DNA from: Algoriphagus mannitolivorans DSM 15301
Lineage (GTDB): Bacteria > Bacteroidota > Bacteroidia > Cytophagales > Cyclobacteriaceae
DNA: 64,000 nucleotides
NCBI RefSeq assembly: GCF_000429425.1
Contig: NZ_AUBV01000017.1
Coordinates: 1-64,000, forward strand
Direction of reading: 5' to 3'
A program made the position numbers and the translations under genes. The notes beneath the pieces are model-generated. The model saw only the letters and a list, made by a program, of their open reading frames with translations. It did no database searches and had not been told where the DNA came from. The first letter of the stretch is position 1. Each line of letters opens with the position of its first letter. This document shows positions 1 to 7,252 of this stretch, one piece after another.

Positions 1-15
1 TCCTGTCAGCAGGGC

Positions 16-282
16 TCAGAACTTTTTTCCCAGAACATCCTTGAGAATCTTGTTATCTAGGGCCAGCTCCGCGTACATCTGCTTGAGCTTCCGGTTTTCT
101 TCCTCCAGCTCCTTGAGCCGCTTGAGCTCCTGAACTTCAATGCCTCCATACTTCTTTTTCCAGAGATAAAATGTGCCTCGATGGATACCCAATTCCCGGC
201 AGAGTTCATTTACATCCCTGCCCGATTCATGATCCTTGACTGCCTTGATGATCTGGCTTTCGGTAAATCTTGACTTCTTCAT
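16..282 (-). CDS. IS3-family transposase OrfA (helix-turn-helix protein)
   Basis: This 88-residue protein has the usual size and layout of IS3-family OrfA. A helix-turn-helix lies at about residues 5-45 (FTESQIIKAV, then GRDVNELCRELGIHRGTFYLW). A charged leucine-zipper-like coiled coil follows at about residues 50-80 (LKRLKELEEENRKLKQMY). In this family OrfA binds the terminal inverted repeats and is joined to the DDE catalytic OrfB by -1 frameshifting. The stop lies just after the slippery site at 22-28, and the -1 frame continues with VLSPADR to the window edge, as expected for a functional orfAB junction. It starts at ATG 280-282, about 60 bases inside the presumed left end. Confidence 0.92.
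   Translation of the reverse strand: MKKSRFTESQIIKAVKDHESGRDVNELCRELGIHRGTFYLWKKKYGGIEVQELKRLKELEEENRKLKQMYAELALDNKILKDVLGKKF
22..28 (-). other. programmed -1 frameshift heptamer A_AAA_AAG
   Basis: Read on the minus strand, the zero-frame codons are GGA AAA AAG TTC TGA, so the heptamer A AAA AAG sits two codons before the orfA stop. Slipping back one base gives AAA AAA GTT CTG AGC CCT GCT GAC AGG, which stays open to base 1. This is the classic IS3-family arrangement for making the OrfAB fusion transposase. A downstream stimulatory structure would lie outside the window. Confidence 0.8.
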
Positions 283-320
283 ACAGTTTAAAGTTAGTGA
301 CTTTGTCGTCTTTTAAACTG

Positions 321-343
321 TCCAGTTTTTGGGGAAGCTTACA
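321..343 (-). repeat. candidate left terminal inverted repeat of the IS3 element
   Basis: On the minus strand this stretch begins TGTAAGCTTCCCC and ends ACTGGA, about 40 bases upstream of the orfA start. It begins with TG and is of typical IS3 end length. The matching right end is not in the window, so the call rests on position and the terminal dinucleotide only. Confidence 0.4.
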
Positions 344-421
344 GAGATCGTAGAGCTTCAGGTGATCGGAAAGGGAGTTCATTACCGGAGGGAATCATGT
401 TGGATGCAGCAATGGTCCTGA
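344..421 (+). pseudogene. possible 3' tail of a gene interrupted by the IS3 element
   Basis: Immediately outside the presumed IS end an open frame runs GAG ATC GTA GAG CTT CAG and on to a TGA at 419-421. It encodes about 25 residues (EIVELQVIGKG, then VHYRRESCWMQQWS). It overlaps the start of the next small gene by 25 bases, as in tightly packed phage-like operons. It has no start of its own. Twenty-five codons can be open by chance, so this is a tentative call. Confidence 0.3.
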
Positions 422-594
422 GTCTGTTAGGGGGAGTGATTTCGATCCTCCTGGGGATCATTGCCTTTTTCCTGAAGCTCTTGATTCAGGATTTGAGGCA
501 AATGAGAGAGCAGTTTCAGGTATTGAAAGAATCGGTGATCCGGCTAGAGTCCGAACAGGTCAGATTGAAGGTTCTTTTTGAAAAGAGAAGATAG
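397..594 (+). CDS. small membrane protein with coiled-coil tail (phage-type remnant?)
   Basis: This is a 65-residue protein with one strongly hydrophobic segment at about residues 5-30 (VLSLLGGVISILLGIIAFFL). A heptad-like charged helix follows (LRQMREQFQVLKESVIRLE) and ends in a basic KRR. A GGAGGG Shine-Dalgarno-like sequence lies 6 bases before the ATG, which is unusual here because most genes in this window lack one. A short N-terminal membrane anchor plus a cytoplasmic coiled coil, next to another small membrane protein and an IS, resembles phage or tailocin lysis/spanin-type cassettes. The function is not recognised from sequence alone. Confidence 0.7.
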   Translation: MLDAAMVLSLLGGVISILLGIIAFFLKLLIQDLRQMREQFQVLKESVIRLESEQVRLKVLFEKRR

Positions 595-681
595 AGAATT
601 GGGTCACCTAAGGAACTCACAAATTATGTTTCAAGATGGTTTCTAAATTCTCTAATAACCAGTAACTTAATAACTAATCAA

Positions 682-936
682 ATGAACACGATTGAGGAAA
701 TCAAGATCAGGGCATCCCTGCCCACCCCTCCATTCTTCCAGAAGTTGAAGAAGATTGGACTGATCCTGGCCGCCATCGGCCTGGCTGTTCTCTCGGCACC
801 GGGTTTTGTACCCGAATTGCTGACCGAAATTGCCGGCTATGCGATTACCGCCGGAACCATCCTGGTCAGCATCTGTCAGCTGACCGTGGATGAGCTTAGG
901 CTGGAGGATAAATTGATGTCCCAAGTGGACCTTTAG
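682..936 (+). CDS. small two-helix membrane protein, holin-like
   Basis: This 84-residue protein has a polar N-terminus (TIEEIKIRASLPTPPFFQKLKK) and two hydrophobic segments, at about residues 26-44 (IGLILAAIGLAVLSAPGF) and 49-68 (LTEIAGYAITAGTILVSICQ). A short acidic tail ends it. The RASLPTPxFF-like N-terminus followed by two hydrophobic helices resembles a group of small proteins I associate with Bacteroidota prophage or tailocin regions, but this was not checked by search. Size and topology suit a class II holin. It is followed by a good intrinsic terminator at 959-990, so it probably ends a transcript that includes the gene at 397. Confidence 0.7.
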   Translation: MNTIEEIKIRASLPTPPFFQKLKKIGLILAAIGLAVLSAPGFVPELLTEIAGYAITAGTILVSICQLTVDELRLEDKLMSQVDL

Positions 937-958
937 TAGTCGATTGGTTACCCAAACT

Positions 959-990
959 AAACCCGGTCAGGTCTCTTGGCCGGGTTTTTT
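959..990 (+). terminator. intrinsic terminator after the holin-like gene
   Basis: A ten-base-pair stem pairs AAACCCGGTC (959-968) with GGCCGGGTTT (978-987), with one T-G wobble and a nine-base loop. The run of T's reaches 990. It lies 23 bases after the stop at 936. Confidence 0.85.
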
Positions 991-1017
991 CATACCTGTC
1001 TTATATTCTCTTCGCTC

Positions 1018-1177
1018 AAGTGAGTGTCCTCACTCACTTTCAATTCCTTAGCGAAAGTCTTCAGACTTGTGCTTACCCTCCTGCAGTCTTCAGACTGCTC
1101 ATTTCTTTGAATTGCTATTGTCTGTTGACTGTGGCTTGACTTCTGTGGATAAATGTGGGTCCAAGTCTGAAGACTTG
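1018..1177. repeat. cluster of REP-like palindromes
   Basis: Four short palindromes lie in 160 bases. The first at 1018-1039 has nine-base arms (AAGTGAGTG) around a TCCT loop. Three further palindromes share AGTCT/AGACT arms: 1055-1068 and 1083-1098 with a TC centre, and 1162-1177 with a GA centre, i.e. the reverse orientation. Shared arms in both orientations point to a dispersed repetitive extragenic palindrome family rather than terminators. Related but imperfect copies of the first type occur at about 4686-4745. No REP-associated transposase is in the window. Confidence 0.6.
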
Positions 1178-1218
1178 AACCATACCTGAGGTCAGGTAGA
1201 AAATATCCTGCCTTTTAC

Positions 1219-1553
1219 GTTCTGTCGTCTGTCGTCCGTGGACCGTGGACCGTTGACAACCCACAACCGTACAACTCACATCCCCAACTTTAAACTTTTC
1301 ACTTTAAACTTATAACTCCACCCTGTCGTCCGTGGTCCGTTTACAACCCACAACCGACACTTGTAGTGAGCCTGTCGAACTAACCGACAACTCACAACCT
1401 CTCCTGATTTCGGATTTGGGATTTCGGATTTCGAGACAACTGTCGTCTGTCGACCGTGGTCCGTTGACCAACCTACAACCTACATTGGACATCCGACAAC
1501 TCACAAACGACACCTGTACTGAGCTTATTGAAGTAACTCACAACTCATGTCGA
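1219..1553. repeat. degenerate heptanucleotide repeat tract (locus A)
   Basis: This intergenic block is made of seven-base units of several kinds: GTCGTCC/GTGGACC, CAACCGA/CAACTCA, ACTTTAA/ACTTTTC and GATTTCG/GATTTGG. The order of unit families is shared with loci at 4998 and 21194. A stretch of about 66 bases around the ACTTTAA units is identical to one at about 5195-5262. Two copies of a TGAGCnTnTnGAA half-palindrome (1362-1381 and 1515-1534) are embedded. Open frames on both strands here have repeat-derived sequence and are not considered genes. Confidence 0.85.
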
Positions 1554-1583
1554 ACCTTTAAGAATTCAATTAAATAATGGGAT

Positions 1584-1997
1584 TCAAGATTTTAATTCAT
1601 TTATATATCCTTTTATTTCCTTGATATTTTCATAAGTTAATGGCTTCACAAAGAAATTCTTTACCAAAGAATAAGAATTAGCCTTCTTTCTATGTTCTGG
1701 GCTAATTGAGGACGTTAACATAAAAACATGTAATCTGATCTCCTTAAATCTTTCATTGCATATTTCCAGAAACTGAAATCCATCTACTTTTGGCATGTTT
1801 ATGTCCAACAGCATGATTAGGTCAATACTTTTGTAAGTCTCTGAATATTTTTCAAGGTGTTCAATGGCTTTTTCTGGAAAATTATAGGTGTGTATTATTA
1901 ATTCATTGTTATTAAAAACTCCAGAGCTAAGAACTATTTTTCTTGAAATTAATGTCGATACCAGATCGTCATCAACCAGCATTATTTCAAATTTCAT
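1584..1997 (-). CDS. single-domain response regulator
   Basis: This 137-residue protein is a stand-alone receiver domain. The acidic pocket is D9-D10-D11, the phospho-acceptor is D65 in LLDINMP, the switch threonine is in MLTSS, and the conserved lysine is in FVKPL. There is no output domain, so it should act by protein contact or pass phosphate on, as in CheY-type or Rcp1-type regulators. Its start overlaps the end of the histidine kinase gene by 11 bases, so the two are translationally coupled and this is very likely that kinase's partner. The 3' side is repeat DNA. Confidence 0.93.
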   Translation of the reverse strand: MKFEIMLVDDDLVSTLISRKIVLSSGVFNNNELIIHTYNFPEKAIEHLEKYSETYKSIDLIMLLDINMPKVDGFQFLEICNERFKEIRLHVFMLTSSISPEHRKKANSYSLVKNFFVKPLTYENIKEIKGYINELKS

Positions 1998-4341
1998 GAT
2001 TTGGGAATTTTAAAGTCACAGTAGTCCCCTCATCTATTTTACTTTCAATCTCAATAGTTCCTTCTAGTATATCGACTAATTTTTTTACGAAAAATAACCC
2101 AAAACCCTTTTTCCCTGATATTTTGTGAATGGTATGGTTGATGTGGAATAGCTTTTCGTACCCAGTTGTTAAATCCATTCCAATTCCATTGTCTATTATA
2201 GTGATTTCTAAAAATTCAGAATTAATTTGATTTGACTTGATCTCCACTCTTAAGGGTCTTTTGTCGGATCTAAAATGAATACAATTTGATATCAAGGAAG
2301 TAAATATTCTTTCTAAGTATTCATTTGAACTAAGCAAAATATGATTTTCTGAAATATCCAGGGTGTACTTCACATTGTATTCAAAATAAGCTCCAAACGT
2401 TTTTTCGCAAATCATTGAAAGAAGTTCTGCAAGTGGGACAGGTTCTATCAGAATTGGCTCACTTAAACTTAAAGAGGTGAATTTGTTAAGTTGGAACAAT
2501 ATTGAATCCAAGTTTTGAGTGCATTGTTTCATTAAATTGAAGTACAATTTCTTCTCCTCCTCCTCATTTACTAGGTCTATCAGGGTCAGAAGTCCGTGAA
2601 GATTTGAAACTTCCCCTCTAAGATTATGGGAGATGATATTATTGAACTCTAATAGAGCCTTGCTCTGATGAGAGGCTAAGTCTACCAGTTGGTTTATTTG
2701 ATTCTTACTTTCTTCTGATTCGGTTATGTCAAAGCCGACAAATACGATTAACTCTTCAGATTTTAAAAGTTTGTCGATAGTTGATGCGTTCCATAATATG
2801 GAATAAGTTTTATAGTTAACTCCTTTTTCAAAGGATTTAAATTCGTAATTTTTAGAATTGTTAAAACCGGAGGAGTTTAGCAAAACTGAGGAAAATTTTT
2901 TTTCAATAATTGTATTTAAGTTGTATTCTTCAATTCCTATTATATCAATTAGGAATTTTTTGAAGTAAGAGTTACAATACTCTAATTTTAATTTACTGTT
3001 TAATATAAAAACAAATATTTGATTGTTCTCTACGATTGATTTGAAAAAAAATGCCGCTTGTTCTGCTTTTAATTTGCTTTTTCTAAGTTCTTCTTCTAAG
3101 AAATATTCTTCACTAATGTCTCTGATACTTCCGATAAAAGATGTTACTTTATTATTGTATATGATAGGGTTCGACGAAATTTTAATAATCTTTTCAATCC
3201 CAGACTCTAACCTAATTTTTCTAATATTATTGTAGGGTACTTTATTGTGAATTGCGTATTGTAGATCCCTATTGGCTTCTAGTTTACTTTGCTCATCAAA
3301 AAGTTTAAGTAATTCTTTAAATTTAATTTTTTGATCGCTGTTTAGTTCGAAAATTTTATAAGAATTTGTGGTGAATTTAACGCGGTCACTGTTTACATCA
3401 TATTCAAAACCTCCGATTTTTGCAATCTTTTCCACTTGATTCATCATGATTTTGTATGAATGAAGTTTGTGTTTTAAATGCTGATTCTTTGTGATGTCAA
3501 TTATGGCTGCTGTTAAAGTTTCAGTATCATATTCTACTTTTAAAGTAATTGATTTTCGAGAATTGTTAAGATAGATATCTTTATTGTACTTTATTGATTT
3601 ATTCTCAATATATATTTTCCGTATAGTCCCTAATATTTGTTTTAATTCCTCATTGATTTCTGTGAAATTACCATTAATAAAATCATTGAAGGTGAGTTCA
3701 AAGTCTTCGTTTTGACCAAACATTACATTATTGCTTGGTCCCCATATCAGAAATTTTTCATACTTGTTTAGATACAAACCTCCAATTTCTGAGTTTTTAG
3801 CGACTTTAATGGCTGCATCCATTCTCCTGGATAGATTTTTTTGTTCTTCGTTTAGCCAATGGCTTTTCTTATGAAGGTAGATTAGTTTTTTTGCTTGATT
3901 GGCAAATATTTTTAATAGTTCCAACTGGAAAGAACTTAAATTTTTGGGTTCGTTATCGAATACGCACAAACTGCCTATAATAAAACCTGACTCCGTTTTT
4001 ATTGGATAACCGGCATAAAATTTTGTGCCTGAATTTAATAGTGCAGGATGATTTTTAAATTTTTCGTTTTTTGTTAAATCAGGTATATATAATCCATTTT
4101 TATAATTATGGATTAAATTTTCGCAAATAGAATGATTTAAAGGAGTTTCTTTCAGTTCAAATCCATAAGTTGATTTGAACCACTGTCTATTATCATCAAT
4201 AATAGTAATGGCAGAAAAATTTGTTTCACAAATAGAGGCGGCAATTTTTGTCAGATCGTCAAATACATCCTCTCTTTCTGTATCTAAAATGTGAAAATTT
4301 TCTAAAACCTTTTTTCTTGATGTATTAGAAGTGTATTTCAT
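1987..4341 (-). CDS. GAF/PAS sensor histidine kinase
   Basis: This is a predicted cytoplasmic kinase of 784 residues with no membrane segments. A GAF domain covers about residues 10-150 (FSAITIIDD, LNHSICE, YAGYPI, GSLCVFD). Three PAS-like regions follow to about residue 545 (the second ends with FIGSIRDISEEY). The HisKA helix carries H572 in ISHNLRGEVSN, and the HATPase has N (SNCIHF), G1 (DNGIGMD) and G2 (GFGLFFVKK) boxes. The HNLRGEV H-box variant is common among Bacteroidota kinases with separate receivers. I chose ATG at 4341. An in-frame TTG at 4398 would add 19 basic residues. The downstream receiver gene overlaps by 11 bases. The AT-rich composition differs from the 5-21 kb genes. Confidence 0.92.
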   Translation of the reverse strand: MKYTSNTSRKKVLENFHILDTEREDVFDDLTKIAASICETNFSAITIIDDNRQWFKSTYGFELKETPLNHSICENLIHNYKNGLYIPDLTKNEKFKNHPALLNSGTKFYAGYPIKTESGFIIGSLCVFDNEPKNLSSFQLELLKIFANQAKKLIYLHKKSHWLNEEQKNLSRRMDAAIKVAKNSEIGGLYLNKYEKFLIWGPSNNVMFGQNEDFELTFNDFINGNFTEINEELKQILGTIRKIYIENKSIKYNKDIYLNNSRKSITLKVEYDTETLTAAIIDITKNQHLKHKLHSYKIMMNQVEKIAKIGGFEYDVNSDRVKFTTNSYKIFELNSDQKIKFKELLKLFDEQSKLEANRDLQYAIHNKVPYNNIRKIRLESGIEKIIKISSNPIIYNNKVTSFIGSIRDISEEYFLEEELRKSKLKAEQAAFFFKSIVENNQIFVFILNSKLKLEYCNSYFKKFLIDIIGIEEYNLNTIIEKKFSSVLLNSSGFNNSKNYEFKSFEKGVNYKTYSILWNASTIDKLLKSEELIVFVGFDITESEESKNQINQLVDLASHQSKALLEFNNIISHNLRGEVSNLHGLLTLIDLVNEEEEKKLYFNLMKQCTQNLDSILFQLNKFTSLSLSEPILIEPVPLAELLSMICEKTFGAYFEYNVKYTLDISENHILLSSNEYLERIFTSLISNCIHFRSDKRPLRVEIKSNQINSEFLEITIIDNGIGMDLTTGYEKLFHINHTIHKISGKKGFGLFFVKKLVDILEGTIEIESKIDEGTTVTLKFPNHEI

Positions 4342-4997
4342 TTCTAAAAATATGTTTTTTGTTTTTTTTTTGAACTGTAGTAATTTTTGCCTAAGCAAAT
4401 TAATGTTTGAAATTTAAGAATTTTTCCCCTCTATTTTTCTGTGATTTTATTCTTTCTCGTCTTGAAATATTTTTTTTCTGGTTTCCATTGCTCGAAATCT
4501 TGAAAACCAATAAGTTTTGACTTTGTAATTCTAGATTGATAGTCCTTGGATAGGTAATATTTGTCCTTTTCATATGTACGATTTCAGCGGCGATTGACAT
4601 GGTTACTGATTGTCGGTTAGGCAGAACTTGTGGGAATCCGGGCACCCAGATACTACTTTTCATTTTCTTTATTTTCTCTGCCCCCGTGAGTATCCTCATT
4701 CATGCGATATTGATTTTCTCTATGCCCCGGAGTGTTCCCACTCACTAAATGAATTATTACTGAATGGGATTTTTATCAAAAAAACCGTTTCCATTGCGCT
4801 GGTAATCGAATTACTTTTCTAATCCATGCTCCCGGATCAGCGCTGAAGATTCCGATGACCTTTGATCCCCGGGTTTCGTCCCAGATAAGTATCGGGGCAG
4901 GCAGTTCCTCCTCACCTGGGCCTGCCTGACGACTAAGACAGGGTTACCAAAAGTTAGACCCCTACGGGGCCAAGTAGAAAATAACTCACCTCATCCG
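4342..4997. other. intergenic region with REP-like palindrome relics
   Basis: No convincing gene is seen. The part up to about 4600 is AT-rich and should hold the promoter of the leftward kinase operon. Imperfect relics of the GTGAGTG-TCCT-CACTCAC palindrome occur at about 4686-4705 and 4727-4745. A GC-richer stretch with GGGGCAGGC and GGGCCTGCC follows at 4890-4930. An open frame of 99 codons at 4400-4699 on the minus strand has no recognisable domain and crosses these relics. Confidence 0.5.
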
Positions 4998-5297
4998 TTC
5001 TGTGGTCTGCCGACCAAGTTCCGTTGCTAACTAACATCCGACATCCGACATCCGACAACCGACAACCCACAACCTCTCCTGATTTCGGATTTGGGATTTG
5101 GGATTTCGAGACAACTGTGGTCTGTCGTCAGTGGACCGTTGACAACCCACAACCGACAACTCACATCCGACTCCGTACAACTCACATCCGACACCGTACA
5201 ACTCACATCCCCAACTTTAAACTTTTCACTTTAAACTTATAACTCCACCCTGTCGTCCGTGGACCGTTGACAACCCACAACCCACACCCCACAAAAT
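4998..5297. repeat. degenerate heptanucleotide repeat tract (locus B)
   Basis: The same unit families occur as at 1219-1553 in a similar order: GTTCCGT, CATCCGA repeats, CAACCCA, GATTTCG/GATTTGG, GTCAGTG-type, CAACTCA, ACTTTAA/ACTTTTC, then GTCGTCC/GTGGACC. It runs to within about 57 bases of the ECF sigma factor start and supplies a false upstream ATG (5267) in that gene's frame. Confidence 0.85.
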
Positions 5298-5353
5298 TTA
5301 ATTCAAAAGTTATTTTTTTTGGTTTACTTAACGGCACAATATGGGTGTCGAAG

Positions 5354-5968
5354 ATGCTATCCGAAAATGATCCTTTAAAAGAACTGGTCGTACAATTGTC
5401 AAATGGCGATGAAAAGGCATTTGAACGATTGTATTTCTTGTTTTCGGAAAAAATCTATCACATTTCCAGAAAAATGAACCTTTGCCATGAGGATGCAGAG
5501 GGAGTGGTTCAGGAAGTATTTTTGAAAATCTGGAAAAACCGATCCAAACTCGACCCTGAACTTTCCATCAATGCCTATCTGATTGCAATTGTGCGTTCCT
5601 TGATAATCAAAAAGGCCAAGAAAGACGCCCGTTTCTACGCTTTTCAGCAATATAAAATCCCCTTGCTGCAGCAAATCACTTCAGCCAGCGCTGATGATGA
5701 AATCATTTTTTCAGAGTTTAGCATGCTTACCCAAGAAATTATCGAGCAGCTGCCGCCTGCCCAGAAGAAAATTTTTCAACTCCGGTATCTTGAAAACCTA
5801 TCAGTAGCAGAAATCGCCGAACAGCTCAATATCTCCAAAAGGACTGTTGAAAACCAGATTTTCAGAGCTACTTCCCTGGTCAAGGAGAAATTATCCAAAC
5901 TCAAGATTATCTCTTCAGGGCTTTTGTTTTTTATTGTTGATTCAGTGCTTTTGGCATTGATGGACTGA
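5354..5968 (+). CDS. ECF RNA polymerase sigma factor, FecI-type
   Basis: This is a 204-residue sigma factor. Region 2 spans about residues 18-85 (DEKAFERLYFLF, then EDAEGVVQEVFLKIWKNR). Region 4 spans about residues 125-175 (LPPAQKKIFQLRYLENLSVAEIAEQL, with helix-turn-helix ISKRTVENQIFRA). A hydrophobic C-terminal tail (GLLFFIVDSVLLALM) is typical of Bacteroidota FecI-like sigma factors. An ATG at 5267 is in frame, but its 29 extra codons fall partly in the heptamer repeat. MLSENDPLKELV fits family N-termini, so 5354 is preferred. The FecR anti-sigma gene follows about 107 bases later, then SusC/SusD. Together they form a standard cell-surface-signalling unit that probably controls the downstream SusCD. 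Confidence 0.93.
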   Translation: MLSENDPLKELVVQLSNGDEKAFERLYFLFSEKIYHISRKMNLCHEDAEGVVQEVFLKIWKNRSKLDPELSINAYLIAIVRSLIIKKAKKDARFYAFQQYKIPLLQQITSASADDEIIFSEFSMLTQEIIEQLPPAQKKIFQLRYLENLSVAEIAEQLNISKRTVENQIFRATSLVKEKLSKLKIISSGLLFFIVDSVLLALMD

Positions 5969-6075
5969 TAAATCCATAGATTTTTTGGGTTTAAATAAAA
6001 AAAACCACATTTCTTTCATTTGGCAGTGAGTAGTTTGCCGGACTTGAGGGTATAGGTATCAATATCAGACCTCTC

Positions 6076-7098
6076 ATGGATCACAAAAAGCGAATCGATG
6101 ATTTTTATTCCGGAAAACTGAGCCCCCAACAGGCCCAGGAGTTTTTGGATTGGCTCGAAAGCCCGGAGGCAGAAGAGTTCCTTTCTGCCGAAATCATCCA
6201 ACTTTGGAGCGAAAAACTAAAATCCCAAAGCATTTCTTGGGACAATAATCCCCTGTGGCTAAAAATAAAAGCTGAAAAATCAGGGTTTGCTAAGCCATTT
6301 ATTCACAAAAGTCTTTCCCAACAGCCTGTAAGATCAATCTGGTCTTGGGCAAAATATGCTGCTGCGGTCATTCTGATCGGGGTTTCGGCCTATGCCTATT
6401 TCTCCTCTCAGCAGCCTCAGGGCGTAGAGCCTCAAACCGAGCTTGCCGAAGCATCCAAGTGGATTACACGCACCAATCCTTCCGGACAGAAAACAAGGAT
6501 TCTTCTTTCTGACGGTTCTACGATCTACCTCAACTCCGCCAGTTCGGTTTCTTATCCGGAAGATTTTCAGACCAACAGACGGGTTTCTCTGGAAGGTGAA
6601 GCCTTTTTTGAAGTGGCAAAAGATCCGGAACATCCTTTTTCTGTAGAAGCAAAAGGAATAACCACCACTGCCTTAGGAACCTCCTTCAATATTTCCACTT
6701 TCAATCGCCAGGATAAAGTAGCGGTTACCCTGGTGACCGGAAAAGTAAAGCTTCAGCAATTGGGAGCAAGTCAAGAACTACTGCTCAACCCCGGGGAAGA
6801 GTCCCTTTTGGCAGTGGATGAAAGTAATCCTCAGAAATACAAAGTAGATACCCGTGACCGGATCCTCTGGAAAGACGGAGTGCTGAAGTTTCAAAATACC
6901 AACTTCCCGGATATGATCGATATCCTGCAGCGCTGGTATGGAGTGAATGTAAAAGTAACCGGAAAACCCTCTCAGGATTCTGCTACAGGTACTTTCGGAA
7001 ATAATGAGTCCCTGCGCAATGTCCTCCATGTCCTGAGCGAATCTATGGGTTTCAGCTACCAGCTTAATGAAAAAGAAGTCATCATCCACTTTAACTGA
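6076..7098 (+). CDS. FecR-family anti-sigma factor
   Basis: This is a 340-residue inner-membrane anti-sigma regulator. A cytoplasmic N-terminal domain (about 1-88) should hold the ECF sigma factor. One membrane segment lies at about 91-109 (WAKYAAAVILIGVSAYAYF). The periplasmic FecR domain is at about 130-225 (RILLSDGSTIYLNSASSVSYP, then LGTSFNIS). A C-terminal DUF4974-type domain is at about 265-338 (FQNTNFPDMIDILQRWYGV, then GTFGNNESLRNVLHVL). It lies between its sigma factor and a SusC protein that carries an STN domain, the usual contact point for FecR, so a substrate-induced signal from receptor to FecR to sigma factor is likely. Confidence 0.95.
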   Translation: MDHKKRIDDFYSGKLSPQQAQEFLDWLESPEAEEFLSAEIIQLWSEKLKSQSISWDNNPLWLKIKAEKSGFAKPFIHKSLSQQPVRSIWSWAKYAAAVILIGVSAYAYFSSQQPQGVEPQTELAEASKWITRTNPSGQKTRILLSDGSTIYLNSASSVSYPEDFQTNRRVSLEGEAFFEVAKDPEHPFSVEAKGITTTALGTSFNISTFNRQDKVAVTLVTGKVKLQQLGASQELLLNPGEESLLAVDESNPQKYKVDTRDRILWKDGVLKFQNTNFPDMIDILQRWYGVNVKVTGKPSQDSATGTFGNNESLRNVLHVLSESMGFSYQLNEKEVIIHFN

Positions 7099-7252
7099 TC
7101 AGATCCTATGAAAAATTGAAAGCAGATGAAAAAAGAACAGGAGCGTACGGCAATACACTCCTGTGAAAATCAAAACACGGCACCCAAGGATTGAAGATTA
7201 GCGGTCTGGCATCCAAAGGGTATTTCTATGTTCCAACTTATCATTCCAAATT
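7099..7252 (+). other. FecR-SusC spacer with a short hairpin
   Basis: A seven-base-pair hairpin (ACAGGAG at 7137-7143, CTCCTGT at 7158-7164) has no T-tract, so it is not a clear terminator. It may lie in the SusC leader. No canonical promoter with both boxes was recognised here. Confidence 0.3.

Larger units (their letters stand above)
1..343 (-). mobile_element. IS3-family insertion sequence, partial (cut by window edge)
   Basis: The minus-strand orfA transposase gene, a programmed-frameshift heptamer and the first codons of orfB in the -1 frame are visible. The rest of orfB and the other end lie outside the window before base 1. On the minus strand the element appears to begin near 343 with TGTAAGC, which fits the TG...CA ends of IS3 elements. 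The exact boundary is inferred because the second inverted repeat and any target duplication cannot be seen. Confidence 0.75.

Noticed and set aside
1310..1577. Overlapping open frames on both strands
   Set aside because: Both are translations of heptanucleotide repeat DNA and share peptide fragments with other repeat loci.
4400..4699. 99-codon open frame on the minus strand upstream of the histidine kinase
   Set aside because: It has no recognisable domain and an irregular composition, and it crosses palindrome relics. It lies in the probable promoter region of the kinase operon.
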